64,000 bases of DNA from positions 563,001 to 627,000 of the forward strand of contig NZ_JACHVC010000012.1 in NCBI RefSeq assembly GCF_014230145.1, given 5' to 3'. This DNA is from Pelagicoccus albus. Lineage in GTDB: Bacteria > Verrucomicrobiota > Verrucomicrobiia > Opitutales > Opitutaceae. The notes beneath the pieces are model-generated. The model had not been told where the DNA came from and searched no databases. It saw nothing but the letters and a program-made list of their open reading frames with translations. The translations under genes and the position numbers were made by a program. Positions 52,599-62,357 of the stretch are shown piece by piece. Each line of letters opens with the position of its first letter. Position 1 is the stretch's first letter.

Positions 52599-54104
52599 AT
52601 GACAGCCGGACGACACATACCATTGGGCCAGGCCATACCTGACTCTAAACATGCCGTATCAGTCAGCATACCAACGATGCGGGACGTGATTGGCTATGAA
52701 GAGAAGTCGCCCGAAACCCTAGCTAAACTGGATTCCGGATACCCGCGTTTTGTGCTTCACCAGCACCTGCGGCAAATCGAATCCCACTGGCAACGCCTCT
52801 TCGAAAAGCCGGATGCTAGGTTCTGGCCCACCTCTAGCGAGAAAATGGCCAAGCGCCTACAGGCCCGTTTGGGTTCGACTCCAAGCAAGTTGATTAAACA
52901 TAGAGGAGTATCGGCGATTAGGATACAAGACGATCCACAAACAAATCTAGAGGCGAAGAGTTTCCTACAACATGTGGGCGGTTTCTTGTCCTCGCGACAA
53001 GCAGAGGATTATCTTTTTGCAGAAGGGGTCATTTCCGAAAAACAAGCCGAAGTCACCTACGAAGGTGATAGCGAAAACCGGATACTGGACGAGCTTGAGC
53101 CTCTTCTGGGAGTAGATCGGGAAAACATCGTCTTTTCAAACTCGGGGATGAATGCCTTCTACGCAGCGTTCGAGGCGGTACGATCCGTTCAAGAGCCAGA
53201 AGGTCGAACCAATTGGGTGAAGTTGGGATGGCTCTACTCCGACACCATGCACATCCTCGATAAACTCGGAGCTGAAAACTCCAACAATATCGAGCTAATG
53301 GACGTGCTGGATCTCGATGCCTTGGAGTCGAAGCTTGAAGAATGCGGATCCACCGTAGCAGGCATTGTCACGGAGACCCCAACAAACCCGTTAATTCAAA
53401 CTGTCGATCTCCAACGTATCCGTAATTTAGCGACAAAACACGGTGCCTATCTCATTGTGGATCCGACTGTCGCGTCTCCGGCGAACATAGACGTATCCCC
53501 TTACGCTGACATCATCGTAAACAGCCTTACCAAATATGCAGCCAACGAAGGCGACGTGCTGCTTGGCTTGAACGCGATAACGAAAAATTGCCCCCGAGGA
53601 GAAGAAATCCTCAATAGCATTCGCGAAAACGTAGAAGCTCCCTACTCGAGAGACCTCGACCGCTTGGCACAGCAAATTGGCGGCTATGGTAAGCTTACGG
53701 AGAAAATAAACCAGTCGATGCCAATCGTAGCTCGTTTCCTCGAACAACACCCTAAAGTTGCTAGCGTTTATTGGGCAAAACAGGAGCAGACTCGGGCGAA
53801 TTTCGAAAAGATCTCCCGCAGCCCGGATTCGTGCGCTGGTTTGCTCTCCTTCGAATTGAATTCAGAGCTCGCGACTTTTTTGGATGCCACCCCTTTGCCC
53901 AAGGGGCCTAGCTTCGGCATGCGGTCCACATTACTTTGCCCCTACATTTATCTCGCTCACTACTCTCTCGTCAGTTGCGAGGAGGGTCGCAAAGAGCTGC
54001 TCCGCTGCGGCATCAATCCCGAACTCCTACGCCTTTCGGTGGGAGATGAGCCCGCTGAGGAAATTATCTCAGCCCTCGAAATTGGTCTAAACGCAAAATC
54101 CTAA
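52599..54104 (+). CDS. PLP-dependent Cys/Met metabolism enzyme (cystathionine gamma-synthase-like)
   Basis: The 501-residue protein has an extended N-terminal region (~1-150), beginning PLGQAIPDSKHAVSVSIPTM, DVIGYEEKSP and GYPRFVLHQHL. It then has the fold type I core: VFSNSGMNAFYAAFEAVR (cofactor phosphate site), VTETPTNPLIQTVDL, YLIVDPTVASPANID (Asp binding PLP) and VNSLTKYAANEGDVLLG (Lys Schiff base in SLTKY). The N-terminal signature recalls the long cystathionine gamma-synthase forms known in fungi. The likely reaction joins cysteine to an activated homoserine; sulfhydrylation is the alternative. It sits 8 bp before the DUF5069 gene. Confidence 0.88.
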   Translation: MTAGRHIPLGQAIPDSKHAVSVSIPTMRDVIGYEEKSPETLAKLDSGYPRFVLHQHLRQIESHWQRLFEKPDARFWPTSSEKMAKRLQARLGSTPSKLIKHRGVSAIRIQDDPQTNLEAKSFLQHVGGFLSSRQAEDYLFAEGVISEKQAEVTYEGDSENRILDELEPLLGVDRENIVFSNSGMNAFYAAFEAVRSVQEPEGRTNWVKLGWLYSDTMHILDKLGAENSNNIELMDVLDLDALESKLEECGSTVAGIVTETPTNPLIQTVDLQRIRNLATKHGAYLIVDPTVASPANIDVSPYADIIVNSLTKYAANEGDVLLGLNAITKNCPRGEEILNSIRENVEAPYSRDLDRLAQQIGGYGKLTEKINQSMPIVARFLEQHPKVASVYWAKQEQTRANFEKISRSPDSCAGLLSFELNSELATFLDATPLPKGPSFGMRSTLLCPYIYLAHYSLVSCEEGRKELLRCGINPELLRLSVGDEPAEEIISALEIGLNAKS

Positions 54105-54111
54105 AACACTC

Positions 54112-54552
54112 ATGTCACGTCCCGATACTGGCGTCGTCCACTACGACCTTCCTTCACCCTACATTCCCCACCCTAATGGACTGCTGCACTTGCCGCGGTT
54201 CATCGCCAAAGCGAAGAAAGCTGTTAAAGGGGAGCTCGGAAAGTCATACCAACGCAACTACAAGAAAGGCTTCGACCGCTTCCTCTGCCTCCACTTGGGC
54301 ATCGATCCAGACGATGTGGAAGCCATCGTCCGTGAATCAACGGATGACGCTGAAATCGAGGAGCGATTGAAGAAAATTCTGCCCGAAGATCTCCAAGTCG
54401 CAAAATGGAACCGCGAGGTGGTGCAAAAGGGACTGAGCCCTATGGGACGTGAAGCCCTCGATTCGGCAAAACGCAAGATGGGCATCGAGGATCGCGACGA
54501 TCTGATGACTTTCGCCGACATGATCGAGTTTGACGAGGAACGAATCCCCTAA
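54112..54552 (+). CDS. DUF5069 protein
   Basis: The 146-residue protein shows the DUF5069 opening NGLLHLPRFIAKAKKAVKGELGKSY, followed by GFDRFLCLHLGIDPDDVEAIV. It ends with a helical LMTFADMIEFDEERIP. It is soluble, without a signal peptide. DUF5069 proteins are widespread in Verrucomicrobiota and Planctomycetes and of unknown function. It lies 8 bp after the PLP enzyme, so the two are probably co-transcribed. Confidence 0.85.
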   Translation: MSRPDTGVVHYDLPSPYIPHPNGLLHLPRFIAKAKKAVKGELGKSYQRNYKKGFDRFLCLHLGIDPDDVEAIVRESTDDAEIEERLKKILPEDLQVAKWNREVVQKGLSPMGREALDSAKRKMGIEDRDDLMTFADMIEFDEERIP

Positions 54553-54618
54553 CATATAGTTGCCCTACCCGCATAACTAGCGGGCCGATCGGACACCAAC
54601 TCCGTCTCTTGTACAACT

Positions 54619-56190
54619 ATGACAACCTATTCTGATCAGGAAGTCCTAAGTAGCGGGACATTGCCCGCCAAACGTGGGGGCTGCCACGAACTGGAGTTCT
54701 CGGGCGAACATGTAGTGACCGCTAAGATTCCGGTTCTGCCCTTGCAACTCACCTACACGCTCCCATCGGGAGCTCGCATCTCCGCCCACGCCTTCGCTCG
54801 GGGAGACGGCAAAGCGGTGGCCCGGTGTTACCTACCCGAAAGCGGCGAGTGGAAATGGGAGGCTAAAAATTCCCTCGGCAAGGGAGTCGCCAGCGGGCTT
54901 ATCCACGTCCGTACCTCTGACCTGCCGGGCAAGCTCCGTGTTTCGTTACAAGACAATCGGCAATTTCAATACGACAACGGCACCGCTTTCTTACACTTGG
55001 GGGACGTTGCAGAGGCTTTGCTTTCACCAGATCAGGACAACTGGGCCGCCTACATCAACCAAGCAGCCCAAGCGGGATTTACCAAAATCCGAGTTCGACT
55101 GGGCGAGTCCGAAGATTCCGTATCGAACTTCTATGGTCCCAACCGGAAACAGCTAAACCTCGCGTTCTGGGACGAAGTCGAAAAGCGGCTTCTCTTCGCA
55201 CTCGGTCGATTCCCGAAAATCCAGTTTCAGCTAAACCTCTTCGCCCAAGACCGGGAAGAGCTCGAAAAATTCGAGGAGGGAGACATTCTGAGCCATTTAT
55301 TGGTCTCCTACGTCTGCGAACGGTTCAGTCCTTTGGCTAACGTTCACTGGAGCCTCGCCTCCGAGATCGATCCAGCCAAGGACAGTGCCGTAACGCTTCA
55401 AGCCCTCTCTAAGCTCGGCAAAACGATATACGAGCAAGCACCATGGCATTCCCTCATCACCTGTGGTCAGCCCCGCTTCGCGAATTTCCTTTTCAATGGC
55501 GAAAAGTGGTGCGGCATGACTTCGCTGTCCTCCCTAGGACAAGTGCACGGGGAAGTTGTCACCGCAAATGCGCCCTTATCCTCGAAACCTATCGTTCTCG
55601 ATCAGGATCGATCCGAGTACGAACTAGCTCCATTGGTTCCGCGTTACTATTTCCGGCGACTCTTCTGGGGTATGATTCTTTCGGGAGGACACCCAAGCTA
55701 CCACGGTCTCGATACCAGTGGAAAAGGCAGCGGGCACAAATCTGGAATAGTCGGCTACTACGACGCATGCCACGCAGCTCGCTTGCACTCGGGCGCCCAT
55801 GACCTCCTCCACATCCGAACCTTTCTAAGCGAGACTTGCGGTGACCTCAACGGATGGGTGTCAGATGACTCTATAGCCGGCAACAAACCACTACTCGCCA
55901 AAGCGATGCGTTCCTCCGATTCGGATTCCTGCATTATCTATGTTGCAAATCCAGATTCTCACGAGGGCCACAGCGGAAAGAACGGGAGTGGCTTCTATTC
56001 CGATCAAAACGCAAGCGCCAGCGACATCTTTACCACTTTCAATCTCGAGCTTCCTTTCGACAATGGCTCCGCCAAGTGGTTCAATCCTCGCACCGGCGAG
56101 TGGAATGGCTCGGTCGAAATTAGCAAAGCCTCAACTATTTTCCTCACTCCAGAGCCGGAGGATTGGGTTCTTTGGGTTCAAAAGAGTTAG
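54619..56190 (+). CDS. DUF5060/DUF4038-type glycoside hydrolase-like protein
   Basis: The 523-residue protein starts with a beta-rich domain (~10-95) resembling DUF5060, then a TIM-barrel part beginning NRQFQYDNGTAFLHLGDVAEAL (~115), typical of DUF4038 apiosidase-like (GH140-related) proteins. The segments NVHWSLASEIDPAKD (~residue 245) and KPIVLDQDRSEYE (~residue 320) lie where catalytic acids usually are. The C-terminal ~80 residues form a beta domain (SAKWFNPRTGEWNG). No signal peptide is evident, so a cytoplasmic role on imported oligosaccharides is inferred. The linkage cut is unknown. Confidence 0.72.
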   Translation: MTTYSDQEVLSSGTLPAKRGGCHELEFSGEHVVTAKIPVLPLQLTYTLPSGARISAHAFARGDGKAVARCYLPESGEWKWEAKNSLGKGVASGLIHVRTSDLPGKLRVSLQDNRQFQYDNGTAFLHLGDVAEALLSPDQDNWAAYINQAAQAGFTKIRVRLGESEDSVSNFYGPNRKQLNLAFWDEVEKRLLFALGRFPKIQFQLNLFAQDREELEKFEEGDILSHLLVSYVCERFSPLANVHWSLASEIDPAKDSAVTLQALSKLGKTIYEQAPWHSLITCGQPRFANFLFNGEKWCGMTSLSSLGQVHGEVVTANAPLSSKPIVLDQDRSEYELAPLVPRYYFRRLFWGMILSGGHPSYHGLDTSGKGSGHKSGIVGYYDACHAARLHSGAHDLLHIRTFLSETCGDLNGWVSDDSIAGNKPLLAKAMRSSDSDSCIIYVANPDSHEGHSGKNGSGFYSDQNASASDIFTTFNLELPFDNGSAKWFNPRTGEWNGSVEISKASTIFLTPEPEDWVLWVQKS

Positions 56191-56273
56191 CCTGCAGGGA
56201 CTAGTCCCTAAGCCAAAGGAAAACGCCCTACTCGATTCGACAATTCAGAGTGGCTGCGCCAAAATCATGCGTG

Positions 56274-56741
56274 ATGGAGCTCCCAATAAAACGCATCGAA
56301 GAATTCCTGCACAATCGGATTCCCGTATCCCGGACAATCGATTGCCGGGTTGTAGAGGCCGACGGAAAATCCCTCAAGCTGTCCCTGCCCAAGATTAGCC
56401 CCAACCTCAAAGATGAGGATTTTTCGGACCTGAGCGGCTTAACACTGTGTCAGTTGACGGCCTGGGCTTACCTCCAAGTCACGCTGCAACGCCTGAACTA
56501 CAAGCCATTCACCAGCCTCACGAGCTGCTCCTTCAAGAAAAACCGAGAAATCGACTCCAACTCATCGACCATATTCGCGAGCTGCACCGTGCCTTGCGAC
56601 AAAGAGTGGCAACAGTTCCTTCGCATGCTATCGCGCAAGGCTCGAGCTAAGGTCAGCCTCGAAGTGAATCTGAGCGATGAACTTGGCGAAACCGCGACAT
56701 TGACTTGTGAATACGATACGCGCGATCTGGATCCTTCCTAA
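56274..56741 (+). CDS. YiiD_C-type hotdog thioesterase-like protein
   Basis: From the ATG at 56274 the protein has about 155 residues; a GTG at 56250 gives eight more. The pattern IDCRVVEADGKSLKLSLPKI, then LSGLTLCQLTAWAYLQVTLQ (long central helix) and SLTSCSFKKNREIDSNSSTI, fits a hotdog fold like the YiiD C-terminal domain. That fold usually binds or hydrolyses acyl-thioesters. The match is by fold pattern rather than clear motifs. It lies 24 bp ahead of the GreAB-like gene. Confidence 0.6.
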   Translation: MELPIKRIEEFLHNRIPVSRTIDCRVVEADGKSLKLSLPKISPNLKDEDFSDLSGLTLCQLTAWAYLQVTLQRLNYKPFTSLTSCSFKKNREIDSNSSTIFASCTVPCDKEWQQFLRMLSRKARAKVSLEVNLSDELGETATLTCEYDTRDLDPS

Positions 56742-56764
56742 ACCAGTGTTGGATTCACGTCTCT

Positions 56765-57220
56765 ATGGATAAAACCCTTCTCGTCGCCCAAATCATCCAA
56801 GTTATCGAGCAAGAGCTCCAAAACGCTTCCAAAGCAGCCCTTGAGAGCGCTCAAGAAGCCACGGACGAGGAGTCCCGAGCCGAAAACAAATACGACACTC
56901 GAGCCCTAGAAACCTCATACGTGGCAACCGCCCAGGCAGGTTACGCTAAGGACATGAAACAGGCATTGCAGGCCTACAAAAACCTCAACCTGCCAAACGA
57001 TAGCTCCACTGGCCCCGCCGCGATCGGATCGTTGGTCACCACTTTAGGCTCGGCTGGCAGAGAAGTATTTTTCATCGGTCCAGCCCGAGGCGGCCTAGAG
57101 CTGGAAACCGAATCCGGTCCCATCACGGTGGTCACTCCCAAATCCCCGCTTGGCTCCCAAATGATCGGCAAATCGCTCGGGCAAGATGCCGGCGGGCGGA
57201 AAATCCTGCGGCTCAGCTAG
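56765..57220 (+). CDS. GreA/GreB-like C-terminal-domain protein
   Basis: The 151-residue protein has an N-terminal helix pair containing KYDTRALETSYVATAQAGYA and a C-terminal part with ITVVTPKSPLGSQMIGKSLGQ, which matches the GreA/GreB C-terminal domain. The DTRALE(T/A)SY signature marks a distinct GreAB-related family often annotated as elongation-factor-like. It lacks the long acidic-tipped coiled coil of true GreA, so RNA polymerase binding is possible but cleavage stimulation is doubtful. Confidence 0.75.
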   Translation: MDKTLLVAQIIQVIEQELQNASKAALESAQEATDEESRAENKYDTRALETSYVATAQAGYAKDMKQALQAYKNLNLPNDSSTGPAAIGSLVTTLGSAGREVFFIGPARGGLELETESGPITVVTPKSPLGSQMIGKSLGQDAGGRKILRLS

Positions 57221-57322
57221 TTTTTCCCTTTCCGCACAACCCTTCGCATTGGCTTGCCAATTCCGCTTACACGTGTTGGGTTCTGCGTGAAAATTGCTCA
57301 ACCCCGAACCCCATACCTCTCG

Positions 57323-59293
57323 ATGAAGTCGATCGCCCCCTTTCGTCTCAGCGTCGCTTTGACTAGCCTGAGCCTCCTCATTGCCAATCTCAACGGCAGC
57401 TCGAAACACTCCGAAATCCTACTCGAGGCCGAGAACGGCAACCCGACTCCTCCCTTCCAAATCTTTTCGGATACCGAGGCCTCCGCTGGCTCCTACATTT
57501 GGGCGCCGGAAACCGAGCCCAACGCAGAAACGATTGAGCAAAGCTTGGGACACGCGACTTTCCACGTCGAAATCCCCGAAGCAGGCGAGTACGAGCTTTG
57601 GGGCAAAGTCTTCACTCCAGGCGCTCCACGCACCCGAAAGGACTCATTTTTCGTGGATGTAAACGGAGAACAACTGACCTGGTTCGTTCACGATTGGGCT
57701 GACAACTGGGTTTGGAGAAAACTGACCGTACTGGACCGGACCCGCGACATTAGTTTCGAGCTACCTGCAGGCGACAACGAGATAACGATCTCCCACCGTG
57801 TTTCCGGAACAAAAATAGACCAAATCAAACTCGTTCCAGTGCGGCCTTTAACCTCTCTGTTCGGAGGTATCGATCCCACGGAGATCGAAGCGAGCTCAAC
57901 CAAGCTGTACGAAAACCTAAGCCCCTACTTCCATATGGAGCCTCTGAAGGTACCCCAGTTTCCTGACCAGGTTTTCAGCATCGTCGATTACGGTGCAATC
58001 GAGGGCGGATTCGAGCTGAATACGGAGGCGATAGCCAAAGCTATTGAGGCGTGCGCCGACGCCGGAGGAGGAAGAGTGCTCGTCCCAGCTGGGAGATGGT
58101 TAACCGGGCCGATTCACTTGAAAAGCAATGTGGATTTCCATGTATCCGAGGGTGCTACTGTATTGTTTAGCACCGACCGTTCCCATTACTTGCCCGTCGT
58201 CTTCACACGATGGGAGGGCATGGAATGTTACAATTACAGCGCTCCGATCTATGCCAATGGTCAGAAGAATATAGCCCTAAGCGGGAAAGGCGTGCTCCAC
58301 GGCCAAGGCCACAGTTGGTGGGGCTGGAAACGAAAGCACCAGAAGGCGGCCGCAAAGGCACTGTATCAGATGATTCAAGACGGCCTTCCGCCGGAAGAGC
58401 GAATCATGGGCGACACGGTCGAAGGTCTGTGCCCGAACTTCGTTCAGTTCGTCAATTGCCGGGACGTGCTGATCGAAAACCTCACTTTCGTCGACGGCCC
58501 CATGTGGACACTCCATCCTATCTATGTGGACGGTATGGTCGTAAGAGCGGTCAAGGTGACCACCTCGGGTCCAAACAATGATGGAATCAACCCGGACTCC
58601 ACCCGTAATCTCCTGATCGAGGACTGCTATTTTTCAACTGGAGACGACTGTGTCGTCCTGAAATCCGGGCTCAACGAAGATGGCTGGCGTGTAGGGCGCC
58701 CAACAGAAAACGTGGTCATCCGAAATATTTATGGGAACGAAGGGCACGGCGGAGTCGTTATCGGCAGCGAAATGTCGGGCGGAGTCCGTAACGTTTACGC
58801 TCATGACTGCTACTTCGTCGGCACCGATCGGGGTATCCGACTAAAATCCATGCGAGGTAGAGGCGCTTTCATAGAGGACCTCTACTGCGAGCGAATCAAA
58901 ATGTCGGACATCGGAGGTCAGGCCATCCGCATAAACTCTTTCTATTCCTCAAGCACTCTGAAGCCGGCCAGCGAAGTGCCACCTTCCTTTAAGAATATGC
59001 TCTTCAAGGATATCAGCTGCGAGGGAGCTGCTCGAGCGGTAGAAATCACCGGATTGGAGGAGTCATTGGTGGCGAATCTCAAATTCGAGAATATTCAAAT
59101 TTCTGCCAACCAAGGCTTTATTGCTACCGATGCGGAAAACATCACTCTCGAAAACGTCAAAATCGAAACCCAAAAGGGTCCGGCTTTCGCATTTCACAAC
59201 ACGCAAAACGTGGAATTGAAACAGGTCAGCGACGGTAGCGAAAACTCCCTGATTCCCGAAATAAGCGGTGAAAGGTCCGCCAATATCCGGTAG
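57323..59293 (+). CDS. GH28-family glycosidase with N-terminal beta domain
   Basis: From the ATG at 57323 the protein has 656 residues and a signal peptide (APFRLSVALTSLSLLIANL); a TTG at 57254 lies upstream. A beta-sandwich, carbohydrate-binding-like domain (~25-170; ILLEAENGNPTPPFQI; IPEAGEYELWGKVF) precedes a right-handed beta-helix. GH28 catalytic motifs are present: NDGINPDS (NxD), GDDC (Asp441-Asp442), GHGG (His475) and RGIRLKS (RxK). It should hydrolyse galacturonan or a related uronic-acid glycan outside the cytoplasm. Rhamnogalacturonan is an alternative substrate. It is convergent with the LysM gene. Confidence 0.9.
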   Translation: MKSIAPFRLSVALTSLSLLIANLNGSSKHSEILLEAENGNPTPPFQIFSDTEASAGSYIWAPETEPNAETIEQSLGHATFHVEIPEAGEYELWGKVFTPGAPRTRKDSFFVDVNGEQLTWFVHDWADNWVWRKLTVLDRTRDISFELPAGDNEITISHRVSGTKIDQIKLVPVRPLTSLFGGIDPTEIEASSTKLYENLSPYFHMEPLKVPQFPDQVFSIVDYGAIEGGFELNTEAIAKAIEACADAGGGRVLVPAGRWLTGPIHLKSNVDFHVSEGATVLFSTDRSHYLPVVFTRWEGMECYNYSAPIYANGQKNIALSGKGVLHGQGHSWWGWKRKHQKAAAKALYQMIQDGLPPEERIMGDTVEGLCPNFVQFVNCRDVLIENLTFVDGPMWTLHPIYVDGMVVRAVKVTTSGPNNDGINPDSTRNLLIEDCYFSTGDDCVVLKSGLNEDGWRVGRPTENVVIRNIYGNEGHGGVVIGSEMSGGVRNVYAHDCYFVGTDRGIRLKSMRGRGAFIEDLYCERIKMSDIGGQAIRINSFYSSSTLKPASEVPPSFKNMLFKDISCEGAARAVEITGLEESLVANLKFENIQISANQGFIATDAENITLENVKIETQKGPAFAFHNTQNVELKQVSDGSENSLIPEISGERSANIR

Positions 59294-59300
59294 TCGAGAT

Positions 59301-60101
59301 CTAGGGGATTCGGATTGTGGTGCCGACCTTGAGACTACTCTCGTTAGGAATGAGGTCACGGTTGGCCTCCAAAATATCCCTCCAGCGACTGCCGTCTCCA
59401 TAGACCTGACGAGAGATTTTGTAGAGCGAGTCCCCTGACTTGATCGTATACCTCCGGCCACTGTCTTGAGGAACCTGCAGAGTCGGTTCTGGGATCGGCT
59501 CACGCGGAAGCGTCGCTTCGGGCCGCAAAACCGGTGCCGAATCTTCCAAACGATGCACCGCGACTTGCGGTTCCTCGGGAGAATTCAGGCGATTGCGGGC
59601 ATCGGTAAGCTGTCGCTTCAGCAATTCGTTTTCCGAACGCAAAGCCTCGATCGTATCGAGCAGTTTCAGTCGCTCCAAAGGATCCTTATACACCTTGGCA
59701 TCAAAGGTCATCGCGAACTCCTTCTTGGCCGTTTTGATCCTCTCCTCGACCAAGGCTATTCGTGTTTCGGCATCGTCTCGATCGCTCCGCTGCATCAGCG
59801 CCTCGTAATGCTTGAAATGATAAATAGCCGACACCGGATCGCGAAGGTGCTTCAAATAAATATTGCCCGCATCTAGGTGAGATTCGGGGGCATTGCCATT
59901 GCGACGCTGGATGAGCTTAAGAAAATTCTCCAAGGCCTCGTTCTCCATGCCGCGGGCGTAGAGGTCGCGAGCTCTTCTGAAAATCGGCTCCTCCTCCTCG
60001 TTCAGCACCTCGAGCGAGTTCTGCTGGGAACAGCCCGCTAGCAAAGCGAGCCCAGCGAGCATCAAAAAAATTAGTCTGGAAGCGTTAGCCCTTAGCGTCA
60101 T
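59301..60101 (-). CDS. LysM-domain lipoprotein
   Basis: The 266-residue protein has a lipoprotein signal with lipobox LAGC (Cys at ~24). Residues ~35-130 look like TPR-type helices (ARDLYARGMENEALENFLKL; SAIYHFKHYEALMQR), then a short coiled coil (~140-170), a Pro/Arg-rich linker, and a C-terminal LysM domain (~215-265; RYTIKSGDSLYKISRQVYGD). LysM binds peptidoglycan GlcNAc, so the protein should tether membrane to cell wall. It is divergent from the arabinose-5-phosphate isomerase gene. Confidence 0.92.
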   Translation of the reverse strand: MTLRANASRLIFLMLAGLALLAGCSQQNSLEVLNEEEEPIFRRARDLYARGMENEALENFLKLIQRRNGNAPESHLDAGNIYLKHLRDPVSAIYHFKHYEALMQRSDRDDAETRIALVEERIKTAKKEFAMTFDAKVYKDPLERLKLLDTIEALRSENELLKRQLTDARNRLNSPEEPQVAVHRLEDSAPVLRPEATLPREPIPEPTLQVPQDSGRRYTIKSGDSLYKISRQVYGDGSRWRDILEANRDLIPNESSLKVGTTIRIP

Positions 60102-60190
60102 TTAGTATCGTCCTTCACCGCATAAGACAGCAACCCAAGCTACGTTTCCAAGTCCTAAATCCTCAATAGATACTTTTGCTTCCCAACGTA

Positions 60191-61171
60191 ATGGAAACAC
60201 CTGAAATCATAGCCAAAGGAAAACTCTGCTTAGATATCGAGATCGCCGCTCTCCAAGCTACGAAGGACACGCTGGACGAAGGCTTTGCGAATGCAGTGCG
60301 TATCCTGCACTCCACTCTGCAGCAGGGAAACAAGCTGATCCTCAGCGGCGTGGGTAAGAACGCCCACATCTGCCAAAAGCTAGTCGGCACCTTGAATTCG
60401 ACAGGCGCCCCATCGACCTTCCTCGACCCCGTGCAAGCTTTGCATGGAGACCTCGGTCTTTGCCGTCAGGGAGACACCGTACTCGCTTTCAGCAACAGCG
60501 GCGAAACAGCGGAGCTCCTACGCTTTTTGCCCATGGTTCAACGATTCGATGTGAAGACCATCGGCGTAACCGCCAAACCAGACTCCAGTCTGGCAGGTAT
60601 GTGCGACGCCACCTTGGTCTACTCCATCGTCAAAGAAGCCTGCCCTCTCGAGCTGGCTCCGACCGCCAGCACCACCGCCGCCATGGCCATCGGCGATGCA
60701 GTCGCCATGGTCCTTCTGGAGCTGAATGCCATTTCCAGGGAGGATTTCGCAAAATACCATCCCGGCGGAGCTCTGGGCCGCGTGCTCTCCCCCAAGGTGG
60801 ACGAAATCATGAGATCCAAAGATCGCTTGGCCGCACTCCCTTCCGATTCTCCGTGCAAAGATTGCCTGTCCGAAATGTCTGCCAAGAGCTCCGGCTGCAT
60901 CGCGTTGCTCAATCCCGACCAAACCCTGGCTGGCATCATGACCGACGGAGACATTCGCCGCTACATCCTCAGTCATCCCAATTTTCTGGATAGCCCGGCC
61001 AGTTCCGTGATGACTGCCAATCCGATCACCATTTCCAGCGGTTCCTACGCCGCCCAAGCCCTCAAAAAATTTGAGCGACACAGCATCGACGATCTGATCG
61101 TGGTAGACTCTGGAAATCGGCCAATCGGGATAATTGACGGCCAAGACCTGACCAAAGTAAGAGTCGTTTAA
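60191..61171 (+). CDS. kdsD: arabinose-5-phosphate isomerase, KpsF/GutQ family
   Basis: From the ATG at 60191 the protein has 326 residues; the TTG at 60176 is less likely. A SIS domain comes first (LILSGVGKNAHICQKLVGTL; TVLAFSNSGETAELLRFLP; ELAPTASTTAAMAIGDAVAM; KYHPGGALGRVL), followed by a CBS pair (~205-326). It interconverts ribulose-5-phosphate and arabinose-5-phosphate, the first step to Kdo in lipopolysaccharide. The CBS domains may sense a nucleotide. No other Kdo gene is adjacent. It precedes the polyprenyl synthase by 80 bp. Confidence 0.94.
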   Translation: METPEIIAKGKLCLDIEIAALQATKDTLDEGFANAVRILHSTLQQGNKLILSGVGKNAHICQKLVGTLNSTGAPSTFLDPVQALHGDLGLCRQGDTVLAFSNSGETAELLRFLPMVQRFDVKTIGVTAKPDSSLAGMCDATLVYSIVKEACPLELAPTASTTAAMAIGDAVAMVLLELNAISREDFAKYHPGGALGRVLSPKVDEIMRSKDRLAALPSDSPCKDCLSEMSAKSSGCIALLNPDQTLAGIMTDGDIRRYILSHPNFLDSPASSVMTANPITISSGSYAAQALKKFERHSIDDLIVVDSGNRPIGIIDGQDLTKVRVV

Positions 61172-61251
61172 CCGCGGCGAGCCCCTCTACGCGCATTCGG
61201 GTTTGCAATGAGAGCGTCGTATGCGATGCATACTGCGTTTACTTTTCATAG

Positions 61252-62268
61252 ATGCAAAACACGTCTCAAACGCCCAGCGCGGAAACTTCAAAACAGCTCC
61301 CTGAACTGTTTCAAATGCTCCAACCTCACCTAGAGGCCTTGGACGCATGTCTCGAGCAACAGGTCGAGAAGTTCGAGCCTGAGATTCGCGAACACGTTTC
61401 CTACAGCATCGACACAGGCGGAAAACGCATCCGTCCTTCGCTCATTTTCTTCAGCGGCTGGAATTCGGAGGGATCTGTCGATAAAAACCTAGTTCAGCTG
61501 GCTGCAGTTGTTGAGACAGTGCATCTGGCTACTCTCGTCCACGATGACATCATGGACGAAGCGGATATCCGACGTAATCGAGCCACGGTTGCCAAAAAAT
61601 ACAACAACGCTACCGCGGTACTTCTGGGCGACGCACTTTTTTCGCACGCAGTCTACCTCGCGACTCAGTTTCCAACCAACGAGGTTTGCCGCGAAATCGC
61701 GGTTTCCATGAGACAGGTTTGCACGGGCGAAATTCTGCAAACGATGCAACGAGGCGACCCAGATCTCGATATGGAAACCTATTTCCGCGTCATCGATCTA
61801 AAGACAGCAGAGCTATTCCGCGTATCATGTCACCTAGGCGCAATGCTCGCCGGCTTCGATCGCTCCTACATCGAAGCCGCAGCAGCATTTGGAAGACACC
61901 TAGGCATCGCCTACCAGATCTATGACGACATGACCGATCTCTTCGGCTCCCAAGAGAAAATCGGCAAAACACTCGGCACCGATATCGCCACCGGCAAACC
62001 GACCATGCCCATCATCCTAATGCGTGACCGACTGCCAGAAAGCGAAGCCCAAGAGCTAAGGGAAACTCTGGCAGGCAAGATCGAGGCAGATGTGCCTCGG
62101 TGGCTGGAGAAACTCAAAGAAATGGGAATTTTCGAAGAGGTGCGCCAAGCGATCTTCGAGGAAATTCGAAAAGGCAGGGAGGCGATCGAACACTTCGAAG
62201 ATAACCCCTCCTCCCTGCACCTACGTACTATCAGCCAACTCCTATGGAACCAAGTGGCGGCCCTATAG
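61252..62268 (+). CDS. polyprenyl diphosphate synthase
   Basis: The 338-residue protein is a trans-prenyltransferase. Its first aspartate-rich motif is in LVHDDIMDEADIRRNR and the second in IYDDMTDLFGS (DDxxD). SIDTGGKRIRPSLIFFSG, NNATAVLLGDALFSHAVYL and TDIATGKPTMPIILM also match the family. It extends an allylic diphosphate with IPP to a long chain (octaprenyl to decaprenyl size) for quinone side chains. Chain length cannot be read confidently from the sequence. Confidence 0.93.
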   Translation: MQNTSQTPSAETSKQLPELFQMLQPHLEALDACLEQQVEKFEPEIREHVSYSIDTGGKRIRPSLIFFSGWNSEGSVDKNLVQLAAVVETVHLATLVHDDIMDEADIRRNRATVAKKYNNATAVLLGDALFSHAVYLATQFPTNEVCREIAVSMRQVCTGEILQTMQRGDPDLDMETYFRVIDLKTAELFRVSCHLGAMLAGFDRSYIEAAAAFGRHLGIAYQIYDDMTDLFGSQEKIGKTLGTDIATGKPTMPIILMRDRLPESEAQELRETLAGKIEADVPRWLEKLKEMGIFEEVRQAIFEEIRKGREAIEHFEDNPSSLHLRTISQLLWNQVAAL

Positions 62269-62357
62269 GTCGCTCGTGGCTGCAAAAGTAAAAAACCGAC
62301 TTCTAAAAAAGGATTTTTCAGGTATAACCTTTTAGGAAAGTCCTCCTCTTCAACGAA

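Noticed and set aside
54568-54584. CCCGC/GCGGG hairpin after the DUF5069 gene
   Set aside because: The stem has only five pairs and no T tract follows.
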